This document shows, piece after piece, positions 18,059 to 27,058 of a DNA stretch of 64,000 nucleotides. The stretch is from positions 155,599-219,598 of the forward strand of contig NZ_JAAGLV010000016.1 of NCBI RefSeq assembly GCF_010548305.1, read 5' to 3'. The DNA comes from Streptomyces sp. SID13031 (GTDB lineage Bacteria > Actinomycetota > Actinomycetes > Propionibacteriales > Kribbellaceae). Position 1 is the first letter of the stretch; every line of letters begins with the position of its first letter. The notes under the pieces are model-generated. The model was not told where the DNA came from, ran no database searches, and was given only the letters and a program-made list of their open reading frames with translations. The translations under genes and the position numbers were made by a program.

Positions 18059-18823
18059 TCATGCTAGCAGTAACCGGTCGGCTACTAAGTGCACTGTCAG
18101 CAGGGTGTGGACAGGCTCGAATCCATATCTGGCCCAGGCTCGCTGGACACCGGTGTTATGCCCCTGCGTGGAGATCACCAACCGCCGGGTCGTGCTCGAA
18201 TCCTCGACCGCGGCCAGCAGATGCCCGTACCGCCCACGCCCCTGCTCAGCCGGTACTACGCCAGCAAGCTGGACCTCCGTCCACGAGCGTTCCTGGTCGA
18301 TGGTCGCCAGCGCGAGCACCCGGCGATCGGGCCCGCGTAGTACGACGGCCCCGGTGTCGGCCACACTGCGTCGCGCCCACTCCTGGTATCCCGCCAGCGC
18401 CTCCGAGCGCTTGAACAGTGGGTTGGCGCAGTAGTGGTTCCCGTAGTCGCCGAAGATGTCGCCGACCAGGTCGTCCACGAGGTCGTCGTCGAGCGTCTTC
18501 TCCAGGCTCGCGTGAAACCCGGCCAGTGGCGCAGGGCGGCGGCCCTTGCCGACTGGGAGCGACCAGTAGACGAGGCTGTCGGCCAGTAGCGCCGTCCGCG
18601 AGCCAGTGGCGAGTGACGCGAACCAGGTCACCTCTCGCGCGGGGTAGCGCAGTACGACGACGTCGGCGGATGACTTGCCGACGGCGGCGAGCACCTCCTC
18701 CAGCGGCGTACCGGCTGAGGCCGACACCGAGATGCGGTCGACCGAGACACCGAAGCGCTTCGCGTCGTACTCCCCTGGCCTACTGGTCAGCTCGCCGGCC
18801 TCCAGGGCGTCGTACCAGCTCAT
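18059..18823 (-). CDS. GNAT acetyltransferase, WecD-like (dTDP-Fuc4N acetylation)
   Basis: A 254-residue protein. The C-terminal third is a GNAT domain: AVVLRGPDRRVLALATI, then the acetyl-CoA loop VVPAEQGRGRYGHLL, then STQGHNTGVQRAWARYGFEP. The N-terminal half is extra, as in WecD/RffC. Its start overlaps the stop of the WecE-like aminotransferase by 4 bases, so acetylation of the amino sugar made by that enzyme is the most likely role. This is inferred from context; substrate residues cannot be checked here. Confidence 0.7.
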   Translation of the reverse strand: MSWYDALEAGELTSRPGEYDAKRFGVSVDRISVSASAGTPLEEVLAAVGKSSADVVVLRYPAREVTWFASLATGSRTALLADSLVYWSLPVGKGRRPAPLAGFHASLEKTLDDDLVDDLVGDIFGDYGNHYCANPLFKRSEALAGYQEWARRSVADTGAVVLRGPDRRVLALATIDQERSWTEVQLAGVVPAEQGRGRYGHLLAAVEDSSTTRRLVISTQGHNTGVQRAWARYGFEPVHTLLTVHLVADRLLLA

Positions 18824-19974
18824 GCTGCAACCAGGGAGTAGGACTGCACGCCTTCGATCACGCGAGCTTGTTCAGCCGAAGTGAGCTCGCTGAACAGCGG
18901 CAGCCGGACGAGTCTGCCGCTGACCTGCTCGGTGACCTCGCACCCACCGGGTCCGACGCGGCCGTAGCGTTCACCGGCCGGCGACGAGTGCAGCGGAAGG
19001 TAGTGGAACGGTGCACTGATGTTGAGCTCGCGCAGGTGCTCGATCAGGCCCTGCTGGTCCTCATACGAGGGCATCACCAGGTAGTACAGGTGCGCTGGGT
19101 GCACACACTCCGCCGGCACGGTCGGTACGCCGACCCCGCGCGATGCGGCCCACACCGCGAGCTCCTCGTGGTACCGCTGCCAGATCGCGTGCCGTGGCGC
19201 CTGGATCCGGTCGAACTGCTCCAACTGGGCCGTCAGGAAGGCGGCGAGCGGGTCGGCCGGGAGATAGCTGGACCCGACGTCGACCCAGCGGTACTTGTCC
19301 ACCTGACCGCGGAAGAACTGACTCCGGTTGGTGCCCTTCTCCCGGATCACCTCGGCCCGCGCGACCAGGTCGGCGTCGTTGAGCACCAGCGCGCCACCCT
19401 CGCCACAGTGCACGTTCTTGGTCCCGTGGAACGACTGCGTCGCCATCAGCCCGAAGGAGCCGAGCGGGCGACCCCGGTACGTCCCACCGAGCCCGTGCGC
19501 GTTGTCCTCGATCACTGCCAGCCCGTACTTCGCCGCGACGGCCAGCACCTCGTCCATCGCAGCCGCGACCCCGGCGTAGTGCACGACCACGATCGCCTTG
19601 GTCCGCTCGGTGACAGCGGCTTCCAATTGGGTCTCGTCCAGGTTCAGCGTGTCCGGCCGGATGTCCACGAAGACGGGCACCGCGCCGCGCAGTACAAAGG
19701 CGTTGGCCGTCGAGACGAAGGTGAACGACGGCATGATCACCTCGTCGCCCGGCGCGAGGTCGAGCAGCAACGCGGTCATCTCCAGCGCATGCGTGCACGA
19801 GGTGGTCAGCAGGGACGCAATCCCGCCGGTGAGCTTGGTGACCAGCTCGGTCGCCCGGGCGGTGAAAGGGCCGTCGCCGGTGACCTCGGCGGAGGTGAAC
19901 GACCGGCTCACATAGACCAGCTCATCACCCGCCAGGTGTGCCTTGACGAACGGGATCGGCGACAGCTCCGGCAT
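18820..19974 (-). CDS. WecE-like dTDP-4-amino-4,6-dideoxygalactose transaminase
   Basis: A 384-residue PLP-dependent DegT/DnrJ/EryC1 aminotransferase. The PLP lysine is Lys186 in SFHGTKNVHCGEGG, with FVSTANAF and IEDNAHGLGG also in place. FRGQVDKYRWVDVGSSYLP is the signature that separates the WecE group from other sugar aminotransferases. It should make dTDP-Fuc4N from dTDP-4-keto-6-deoxyglucose. The ATG at 19974 gives the normal family length; a much longer open frame upstream is an artefact of high GC. Confidence 0.85.
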   Translation of the reverse strand: MPELSPIPFVKAHLAGDELVYVSRSFTSAEVTGDGPFTARATELVTKLTGGIASLLTTSCTHALEMTALLLDLAPGDEVIMPSFTFVSTANAFVLRGAVPVFVDIRPDTLNLDETQLEAAVTERTKAIVVVHYAGVAAAMDEVLAVAAKYGLAVIEDNAHGLGGTYRGRPLGSFGLMATQSFHGTKNVHCGEGGALVLNDADLVARAEVIREKGTNRSQFFRGQVDKYRWVDVGSSYLPADPLAAFLTAQLEQFDRIQAPRHAIWQRYHEELAVWAASRGVGVPTVPAECVHPAHLYYLVMPSYEDQQGLIEHLRELNISAPFHYLPLHSSPAGERYGRVGPGGCEVTEQVSGRLVRLPLFSELTSAEQARVIEGVQSYSLVAA

Positions 19975-19985
19975 GGACGAGGAGC

Positions 19986-20981
19986 TTACCGCTGGTCTGT
20001 TTCCTGGGCTTCGATCGCCTCGGCGTAACTGTGGTGGCCGGGGTCTTCGAGGCTGTCGTAGCCGACGAGGAACTGCGGCCGGCGCTGGCTCGACTGGAAC
20101 AAGCGAGCGACGTACTCCCCAAGCAGACCGAGGCAGAGCAGCTGGATCGCGCCGATCACACCCACCGCGAGCACCGTCGACGTCCAGCCCGGAATGCTCC
20201 GGCCTGCGAGCTTGATGATCAGCGCGGCGACCACCACCCCCGACGACAGCAGTCCACCGAGCAACCCGAGCCAGGTGGCCAGCCTGAGCGGTGCCGCCGA
20301 GAACGCGGTCACGCTGTCGAAGGCCAGCCGGAACATCTTCGACCAGTTGTACTTCGTCACGCCGGCCGCCCGCTCCGCTCGCACATAGGCGACCTCGGCA
20401 CTCGGGAAGCCCAGCCACGGGATCACCAGGCGGAACACCCGGCCGTCCTCGGGCAACCCGTTCACCGCGTCGACCACCCGCCGCGAGACGAGCCGGAAGT
20501 CGCCGGCGTCGAACGGGATCTCCTTGCCGACCAGGCGGCACATCAGCCGGTAGTACATCCGAGCTGTCGTCCGCTTCGGCCATGAGTCGCTCGAGCGGTC
20601 GGACCGTACGCCGTAGACGACGTCGACATCCTTGTCGCGAGCAGTGGCCAGCAGGTCAGCGATGACCTCGGGTGGATCCTGCAGGTCGGCGTCGATGGTG
20701 ACGAGATACTCCCCGCGCCCCCTACGGAAGCCGGCCGACAAGGCGGCCTGGTGCCCGGAGTTGCGGAGCAACCGGACCAGCCGGAGCTGCGGCCAGTCGG
20801 CCGTCGCGTCGGTGACCAGCGCGGCCGTCTTGTCCCGGCTGCCGTCATCGACGACGAGGACCTCGTAGGCGATCCCCAGTCCGTCCAGTAGCGGATGCAT
20901 CCGCTCGAAGAAGATCGGCAGCACCTCTTCCTCGTCGTACATCGGCACGACGACGGACAACACAGGCTGGCTGGTTGGCAT
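19986..20981 (-). CDS. GT2 polyprenyl-phosphate sugar transferase (GtrB/ArnC type)
   Basis: A 331-residue protein, ATG at 20981 with an excellent AAGGAGG 5-6 bases upstream. The GT-A domain has LSVVVPMYDEEE, VVDDGSRD, the DxD-containing TIDADLQDPPE and a KYNWSKMFRLAFDS segment, followed by two membrane helices (about 230-290). It should load a sugar onto polyprenyl phosphate for a flippase and a GT-C enzyme. It lies 11 bases upstream of wecE-like and diverges from the GT-C gene at 21036, so they likely share a promoter region. Confidence 0.85.
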   Translation of the reverse strand: MPTSQPVLSVVVPMYDEEEVLPIFFERMHPLLDGLGIAYEVLVVDDGSRDKTAALVTDATADWPQLRLVRLLRNSGHQAALSAGFRRGRGEYLVTIDADLQDPPEVIADLLATARDKDVDVVYGVRSDRSSDSWPKRTTARMYYRLMCRLVGKEIPFDAGDFRLVSRRVVDAVNGLPEDGRVFRLVIPWLGFPSAEVAYVRAERAAGVTKYNWSKMFRLAFDSVTAFSAAPLRLATWLGLLGGLLSSGVVVAALIIKLAGRSIPGWTSTVLAVGVIGAIQLLCLGLLGEYVARLFQSSQRRPQFLVGYDSLEDPGHHSYAEAIEAQETDQR

Positions 20982-21035
20982 GCGGACCTCCTTGCGGGGA
21001 GATTACTCGGCGCGCGACGCGGCTAGGCTGCGCTG

Positions 21036-23492
21036 GTGTCAATCGTGACGGGCGATGCGCCTGGCAGCCTCGCGGATCGTCGGCGCGAGGCAGCCCAGCG
21101 GCGCGAGACCGCCCGTCAGCTCGAACGAGCGCGCGAGATCGAGGAGAGCCGGCTCCGGGAAGCCGTCCGGCTGCGGGCCTCGCGGAAGCTGCGGTCCGTC
21201 ATCCGGCCGCCGCAAGCACCGGCGCGACAGGCTCCGGAAACGCTGACCGCACGCCTGGTGAAGGCCGGTGCCGGCGTCGCGCTGGCCGGGCTGGCGATCT
21301 GGTTGATGGCCGGGCACGCGTCCGGGGACAGCATCGTGGCGCTGCTCCGCTTCTGGGTCTTCGGGCTCACGCTGCCGGGCTTCGTGCTGTGGCGGCTGGC
21401 CAGCCCGTTCCGGCACAACCTGATCGAGGACGTCGCGGCCGGATCTCTGGTCGGCGTCTCCCTTTTACTCTTGGTCTACCTGGCCGTCTCACCGCTAGGC
21501 CTACAGCAATGGGCCTGGCTCTGGGCAGCGCCTGTACTGCTGGTCGCTGTGTCCGTACCGGCCTGGCGTCGGCGGGTGACGAGCAAGGTCGAGCGTCCCG
21601 TGCATCCGCTGACCGCCTGGCTCATCGTCCTGGCTTGTGCGCTCCCGCTGTACGGCACTGGGCGCTACCGGAACCTCCTGCCTGCGCCGTACACGGATGC
21701 CCGTTCCAACTCGCCCGACATGGCGTTCCACCAGGCACTGTCGGCCAGTGCGAAGTACGACTTCCCCCTGCAGGCGCCGTACGTCAACGGCGAGCAGATG
21801 GACTACCACTACTTCTGGCACCAGTTCACTGCCGCCACGTCCTGGGCGACCGGGGTGGACCTCACCGACCTCGTCTACACGATCGGCTGGGTACCACTGC
21901 TGATCGCGGGGACCGTCCTCATCTTCGTGCTCACCGACCGGCTGGCTCCGAGCTCGCGCTGGGCCGGCCCGCTCGCGATAGCGGTCGCATCCATCGGCGG
22001 CACGGTCAGCGCTTATCCACAGGCTTCACTGCTGTCCGAGGGCCTGCTGAACTACGTCTGGGGCAGCCCGACGCAGAACCTCGGCGGCGCGCTGATCGTG
22101 CTGCTGGCGATCATGGGGATCGATCTCCTGCGTGACCGCAGCGCGCCCTCCTCGTGGTTGCTGTTCGTCGTGATCGCCGCGGCCGGGTCCGGCTCCAAGG
22201 CGACCGTGCTGCCGCTGGTGATCTGCGGGCTCGCGCTGGTCGTCTTCGTCCGGCTCTGCTACGGCCGGCTGTCCGGGGTGGCGCTGCTCATCTCGGCTGT
22301 GCTGGGCGGCATCTTCGCGGCCTCGATCGTGGTGGTCTTCGGCATGCACTCGTCCGGGCTCGCGGTGAAGCCCTGGGTGACGTTCGCCAAGATCGGCATC
22401 TACCCGTTCATCGCCGACCCGCTGCCGTCGGGGCAGTTCGACCACAGCGCGATGTGGATCAGCGGTATCACCGCTTGTCTCGGCCTGGTCCTCGGCTCGG
22501 CCGGGCTCATCATCCTCAGCGGTACCGCGGCCCGCTGGTTCCACGACCCGGGAATGATCTTCCTGGTCGGCATCTCGATCGCGGGCTTCTGCGCGATGAT
22601 CCTGACCGACCAGCCGGGGACCAGCCAGCTGTACTTCCACCGCACCGCGGTACCGGTGATCGCGGCGCTGTCGGCGGCCGGCGTCTGGATGCTGGTCTTC
22701 TGGTTCGCCGACAAACGCTCCGAGCTGATCGTGCTCGCCTCCGTCCTCGGTGGGATCGGCGCGACCGCGGCCGCCCGGGCGATCGTGAGGTCAGGTGCTC
22801 AACCGTTCCGGCGGCCCGACGGCTCGCTGCACGGGCTGATCGGTCCGTGGGTGTGGACGATCGGGTTGTTGCTCCTGGTCGCGGCGGTGGTCACGGTCCT
22901 ATGGAAACTCGGCGGCCACCGGCGCGGGCGGCCGACCCGGATCACGCTCGCCTCTTTCGTACTCGCCGGGATGGGTGCCGGGTTGTTCCTGCCGATGCAG
23001 GCCATGGCGGAGTACAAGCCGGCCGTACTCGCGCCGCAGACGGACAAGCAGCTGCTCGGGCCGACGAAGAGCCAGGCCGACGCGGCGATCTGGCTGCGCG
23101 ACCACGCGGCGCCAGGTGAGCTGATCGCGACCAACGCGCACTGCGCGATGAAGAACACGATGGGCTGCGACGCCCGGCATTTCTGGATCTCGGCGCTGTC
23201 CGAGCGGCACGTGCTGATCGAGGGCTGGGCCTACACGAACACCTTGAACGACCTCGTCGCCGGCACCGGGATGGGCCCGAACTCACTGCCGTTCTGGGAC
23301 CAGCCGAGGCTGGCCGAGAACGACATCGTCTTCCTCGCGCCGACCCGGGACAACCTGCGGGTGCTGCGGGAGAAGTACGGCGTCCGCTGGCTCTACGCCG
23401 ACCCGACTCAGACGATCGTCTCAAGCACTCTGAACAGTCTTGCCACGCTGCGCTTCCGGGCTCCCGACGCCCTTGTCTACGAACTCCCCTGA
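21036..23492 (+). CDS. large multi-pass membrane protein, GT-C-like
   Basis: An 818-residue protein, GTG start. Residues 1-70 are a charged, Arg/Glu-rich cytoplasmic helix. About 12-14 membrane segments follow from residue 75 to 640. The first large loop contains SPDMAFHQALSASAKYDFP and MDYHYFWHQFTAATSWATGVDL, which is shared almost word for word with the protein at 23542. The soluble C-terminus carries ELIATNAHC, ERHVLIEGWAY and KYGVRWLYAD. The polytopic topology and acidic/His residues in loop 1 suggest a GT-C lipid-linked sugar transferase. No named family is certain. Confidence 0.7.
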   Translation: MSIVTGDAPGSLADRRREAAQRRETARQLERAREIEESRLREAVRLRASRKLRSVIRPPQAPARQAPETLTARLVKAGAGVALAGLAIWLMAGHASGDSIVALLRFWVFGLTLPGFVLWRLASPFRHNLIEDVAAGSLVGVSLLLLVYLAVSPLGLQQWAWLWAAPVLLVAVSVPAWRRRVTSKVERPVHPLTAWLIVLACALPLYGTGRYRNLLPAPYTDARSNSPDMAFHQALSASAKYDFPLQAPYVNGEQMDYHYFWHQFTAATSWATGVDLTDLVYTIGWVPLLIAGTVLIFVLTDRLAPSSRWAGPLAIAVASIGGTVSAYPQASLLSEGLLNYVWGSPTQNLGGALIVLLAIMGIDLLRDRSAPSSWLLFVVIAAAGSGSKATVLPLVICGLALVVFVRLCYGRLSGVALLISAVLGGIFAASIVVVFGMHSSGLAVKPWVTFAKIGIYPFIADPLPSGQFDHSAMWISGITACLGLVLGSAGLIILSGTAARWFHDPGMIFLVGISIAGFCAMILTDQPGTSQLYFHRTAVPVIAALSAAGVWMLVFWFADKRSELIVLASVLGGIGATAAARAIVRSGAQPFRRPDGSLHGLIGPWVWTIGLLLLVAAVVTVLWKLGGHRRGRPTRITLASFVLAGMGAGLFLPMQAMAEYKPAVLAPQTDKQLLGPTKSQADAAIWLRDHAAPGELIATNAHCAMKNTMGCDARHFWISALSERHVLIEGWAYTNTLNDLVAGTGMGPNSLPFWDQPRLAENDIVFLAPTRDNLRVLREKYGVRWLYADPTQTIVSSTLNSLATLRFRAPDALVYELP

Positions 23493-23541
23493 GTGACGTT
23501 CCGCCTACGCATTGGAACCGTTGCGGCATTAGGGTGACCGC

Positions 23542-25746
23542 ATGCACTCCAGGGCTCGGCGGCGCGGGCCGAAGGAAACCGGCTCCGGCACTCTGGCCGG
23601 GCGGATGGCGGCGCTGCCGGTGCTGATGCTGGTCCTGGTCCTGCTGATCTCCCGGGCACCGGTGTTCGACGTGGCGAAGTTCGGCCTGTTCCTGCTGGCC
23701 GGCGTGACTTTGCCGGGGCTGGTGCTGTGGCGGCTGATCGGCGCGTACCGGCGCAACCTGGTGGAGGATTTCGCGGCCGGCTTCGCGGTCGGGACGGCCG
23801 CCCAGCTGATCGTGTACCTCGCCAGTGCCTCCGTCGGGCTGCAGCGCTGGTCGTGGGGCTGGGCGCCGATCGTGCTCATCCTCGGCATGCTGGATCACGA
23901 CGTGCGCAACCGGGTCTGGCGCCGGGTCGAGGCTCCGCTCGCGCCATGGACCGCCTGGCTGCTGTCGCTGTCGACTTCGCTCGTACTCTTCGCGATCTAC
24001 CGCAAGGGCCCGGAGCGGTACGCACCGGCGTACACGGATCCCCTGGTCAGCGATCCGGGGATGGCGTTCCACCAGGCGCTCGCGGCCAGCGCGAAGGCCG
24101 ACGTACCGATCGTGCCGCTGTGGCTCGGTGGCGAGCCGATGAGGTTCCACACGTTTTTCCACCAGGTCACCGCGGCGACGTCGTGGGCGACGGGGGTAGA
24201 CCTCACCCAGCTGACCTACACGCTGGTGTGGCTGCCGTTCGCGCTCGCGGGGTGTGCGCTGGTCTTCGCGGTGACGCAACGCTTCGTGGAGCCAAGCGCT
24301 TTTTGGGTGGGGCCGCTCGCCGTGTTGGTGGCGGGGCTCGGTGGCGCGTTGGAGCCGCTGCACGATCTGTCTGTCGGCGGGGTCTCGATGGCGGCCGGGG
24401 CCTATCTGAGCCCGACGCAGAACATGGGCCTGATGTTCGCGCTCGTACTGACCGCGGTGGCGATCGACGTACTACGGAAGCAGTCGCCGCGAAGCCGTTG
24501 GTTGCTGCTGCTCCTGGTGGCGCTGGCCGCGGCCGGCGCCAAGGCGACCGTGCTGCCGATGGCCGTTTGCGGCTTCCTGCTGGTCTTCCTGTTTCGCCGG
24601 TCGACGCGGAACGCCTTCTTCGGCGTACTGATCGCACTGGGGTTGTTCGTCGGGTCGGCGATCGTCGTCTTCGGTGGCGAGTCGTCGGGGCTGCAGGTGA
24701 AGTTCGGCGACCTGTTCACGGAACTGCCGCCGTACCAGTCCATCCGGGCGGCGGTTGGGACGGATCAGCGGGCCGAGCTGATCAGCGCGGTGGCGATCCT
24801 CGTGGCCTGGGGGCTCGCCGTCGCGGGGGTGCTGTTCCTGCGGCGGTTCTGGCGGGATCCGGGTGGGATCTTCGTGGCCGGGGTCGCGATCGGCGGGTTC
24901 GCGGCTGCGCTACTGACCAACCAGCCGTTGTCGTTCTACCGGATGGCGTTCCCGTTCCTGGCGGTGCTGTCGTGTGTGGGGTTGGCTCGGCTGGCCGAGC
25001 GGCTGGACGACCGCCGGAGCGCAGTACTCGTCGCTGTGGCCGCTGGGCTCGGGTTGGTCGGCTGTGGCTTGGCGCGTTGGGGTGCCGCGGATCTGCAGGG
25101 TGTGAAGGAGCCGTTGATCTGGACCGTCGCGGCGATGCTCGCCGTGGGGCTGCTGGTCGCAGTGGGCTGGAAGGTCGGCCGCGGTGGCCGGATGCCGACG
25201 GCGTTCTTCGCCGCTCTCGTTGCTGCCTGCATGGTCGGTGCGGCCACGCTGCCGTTGATCGGATTGGTGTCCGGGCAGGCGAGCGATGTCGTGTACGGGC
25301 GGCCTGGCCGAGATGGGCCGACCGAGGCTGAGGCGGATGCAGCTCGGTGGTTGAAGGAGAACGCCCCCGGCGACGACTTGATCGCTACCAACGCACATTG
25401 CATCGCCATGCAGGGCGACACGTGCGACAGCCGGCACTTCTGGATCGCTGCACTGTCCGAGCGGCAGGTGCTGATCGAGGGGTGGGTACGGACGAACAGG
25501 TCCAGCCGGATCTCGGCCACCACCGGCACCGACCCGAGCACGGTCCCGTACTGGAACAAGGATCAGCTCGCCGCGAACGACGCCACCTTCACCTCGCCGT
25601 CGGAGGCCGTGATCGACCGGCTGCGCAAGCTGGGAGTGCGGTGGCTGTACGCCGACAACCGCGCGGGCGAGGTGTCGCCGCAGCTCAAGCAGTTCGTCCG
25701 ACTGAGGCACGCGACCCTCGACGCCACGATCTACGAGATCAGATGA
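23542..25746 (+). CDS. large multi-pass membrane protein, GT-C-like (paralogue)
   Basis: A 734-residue paralogue of the protein at 21036, starting 49 bases after it on the same strand, so the pair is probably a tandem duplication. It lacks the charged N-terminal helix. Shared signatures include DPGMAFHQALAASAK, TFFHQVTAATSWATGVDL, LSPTQNMG, LIATNAHC, ERQVLIEGW and LGVRWLYAD. It overlaps the 3-prime end of pseG by 16 bases on the opposite strand. Confidence 0.7.
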   Translation: MHSRARRRGPKETGSGTLAGRMAALPVLMLVLVLLISRAPVFDVAKFGLFLLAGVTLPGLVLWRLIGAYRRNLVEDFAAGFAVGTAAQLIVYLASASVGLQRWSWGWAPIVLILGMLDHDVRNRVWRRVEAPLAPWTAWLLSLSTSLVLFAIYRKGPERYAPAYTDPLVSDPGMAFHQALAASAKADVPIVPLWLGGEPMRFHTFFHQVTAATSWATGVDLTQLTYTLVWLPFALAGCALVFAVTQRFVEPSAFWVGPLAVLVAGLGGALEPLHDLSVGGVSMAAGAYLSPTQNMGLMFALVLTAVAIDVLRKQSPRSRWLLLLLVALAAAGAKATVLPMAVCGFLLVFLFRRSTRNAFFGVLIALGLFVGSAIVVFGGESSGLQVKFGDLFTELPPYQSIRAAVGTDQRAELISAVAILVAWGLAVAGVLFLRRFWRDPGGIFVAGVAIGGFAAALLTNQPLSFYRMAFPFLAVLSCVGLARLAERLDDRRSAVLVAVAAGLGLVGCGLARWGAADLQGVKEPLIWTVAAMLAVGLLVAVGWKVGRGGRMPTAFFAALVAACMVGAATLPLIGLVSGQASDVVYGRPGRDGPTEAEADAARWLKENAPGDDLIATNAHCIAMQGDTCDSRHFWIAALSERQVLIEGWVRTNRSSRISATTGTDPSTVPYWNKDQLAANDATFTSPSEAVIDRLRKLGVRWLYADNRAGEVSPQLKQFVRLRHATLDATIYEIR

Positions 25747-26765
25747 ATGAGTGCATCCGCGACACGTGCTCTTCCCTGACCGTCTACTAACTTCCATCCG
25801 GCTTGGGCGAGCTGCGCCCGCTCCTGCGCGTCGGTGAGCAGCTTCCGTAGCACTGCGACCGCAGCCGTCGGATCCGACTTCAACTCGGCGAGTGTGCCGA
25901 CCCCTGCCGCTGCACCGGTGGCCACTGCACGCTCATAGCCCATCTCCTGGTTGTCGACCACGCACACCAGGCCAGCCGTGGCCCCCAGGCAGAGCAGCTC
26001 CCAGGTCGACGTACCGGAAGCGCTAACGACCAGGTCCGACTCCACTACCGCCTTGGCCAGCTCTGACGTCGGCCCGATCACGTGCACCCGCTGCTGTGCT
26101 TCAAGCGGTACAGCGGCGATCGCTGCAGCCAACTCCTCGCCAGGCGCAACCACTGTCGCCTCGAACGGCACACCGGTCGCGGCCAGCGCCTGTACGACGT
26201 ACGGGCCGGCTCCGTAGGCGTCAGTGCCGCCGAAGAACGCGAAGACCGTCGGCACCCCGGCTGGACGCAGTACCGGCGGCTCCGAAGGCCGCAGCGCGAG
26301 CACCTCTTCCCGCAGCAACACGTAGTCGAGCCCAGCCAGTCTCACAGCCCCCTCGGGCAGTACCGGCCGGTCGAACTCGGCCCCAAGATTCTGATCCACC
26401 AGCAGATCGGCATCGCCCCCGCGCAGATCGCCGTCCACGATCGCCAACGTAGGCACCCCGGACCGCCGTACCGCGCTGAACACCTCGCCCGGCAGGTCAT
26501 ACGAATCGAACACCACCGCATCAAGACGCAGCCGCTCCACCAGCTCCACATGCTCAGCCGGCGTCCACACAGCCGCCTCGACCGCAATCCCCCTGGACCG
26601 GATCTGCTCATCAGCCCACGGCACACTCGGGCTGTCGCAGACGAACACCACCTCCACTCCCCGCCCCCGCAACTCCTCCGCGAACGCCAAACTCCGCATC
26701 ACGTGCCCGATCCCACGGCGCACGCCGACATCACACCTGACCCCGACCCGCCACACCCGATCCAC
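25731..26765 (-). CDS. pseG: PseG, UDP-2,4-diacetamido-trideoxy-altropyranose hydrolase
   Basis: A 344-residue GT-B-fold hydrolase. The N-terminal GIGHVMRSLAFAEEL holds the catalytic His21 of the GxGH motif. VFDSYDLPGE, DQNLGAEFDRP and LLREEVLALRP are PseG landmarks, and SASGTSTWELLCLG is the UDP-binding region. It removes UDP to give the free sugar used by PseI. It is a single minus-strand gene separated from the rest of the pse genes by the toxin-antitoxin pair, with which it shares a 65-bp divergent intergenic region. Confidence 0.85.
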   Translation of the reverse strand: MDRVWRVGVRCDVGVRRGIGHVMRSLAFAEELRGRGVEVVFVCDSPSVPWADEQIRSRGIAVEAAVWTPAEHVELVERLRLDAVVFDSYDLPGEVFSAVRRSGVPTLAIVDGDLRGGDADLLVDQNLGAEFDRPVLPEGAVRLAGLDYVLLREEVLALRPSEPPVLRPAGVPTVFAFFGGTDAYGAGPYVVQALAATGVPFEATVVAPGEELAAAIAAVPLEAQQRVHVIGPTSELAKAVVESDLVVSASGTSTWELLCLGATAGLVCVVDNQEMGYERAVATGAAAGVGTLAELKSDPTAAVAVLRKLLTDAQERAQLAQAGWKLVDGQGRARVADALIHLIS

Positions 26766-26795
26766 GCCAAGACGGTATCCGGTCCGGAGTACGAT

Positions 26796-26819
26796 GTAAT
26801 ACGTAGGGCACGTAATACG
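26796..26819 (+). promoter_or_regulatory. direct-repeat operator upstream of vapB
   Basis: GTAATACG occurs at 26796-26803 and again at 26812-26819, exactly 16 bases apart, ending 11 bases before the vapB ATG. A TACGAT box lies at 26790-26795. Repeats of this kind upstream of type II toxin-antitoxin operons are usual binding sites for the antitoxin or the complex. Confidence 0.6.
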
Positions 26820-26830
26820 GAGGAGGAAAC

Positions 26831-27058
26831 ATGCGAATGAACAGCAAAGGCCAGGTCACCATCCCCGCCGCGCTGCGCGCCAAGCATCACCTCCACGAGG
26901 GCGACGAGCTCGAGGTGATCGAGGACGGCACCGCACTGCGGATCGTTCGGGCCCACGGCAGCGAGACGCACGGCCAGCGGCTGGTCCGCGAGATGCGCGG
27001 CAGAGCGACGTCCGGCAAAAGCACCGAGGAACTGATGGAGTTGCTGCGTGGCGAATGA
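26831..27058 (+). CDS. vapB: VapB/MazE-type antitoxin (SpoVT-AbrB domain)
   Basis: A 75-residue protein. Residues 1-45 are an AbrB swapped-hairpin DNA-binding domain: NSKGQVTIPAALRAKHHLHEGDELEVIEDG. The C-terminal 30 residues are the toxin-binding tail. GGAGGAGG gives a very strong ribosome site before the ATG at 26831, in contrast with the toxin gene. The next gene starts 11 bases before this one ends. It should neutralise the PIN toxin and repress the operon at the repeats in 26796-26819. Confidence 0.85.
   Translation: MRMNSKGQVTIPAALRAKHHLHEGDELEVIEDGTALRIVRAHGSETHGQRLVREMRGRATSGKSTEELMELLRGE

Noticed and set aside
15882..18434. 850-codon plus-strand frame opposite the long GT2 gene
   Set aside because: The minus strand has intact GT-A motifs and overlapping neighbours; this frame is a high-GC shadow.
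19975..20583. N-terminal extension of the WecE-like gene
   Set aside because: The extension runs antiparallel in phase through the upstream GT2 gene, whose own start has an excellent ribosome site; WecE proteins begin near residue 203 of that frame.
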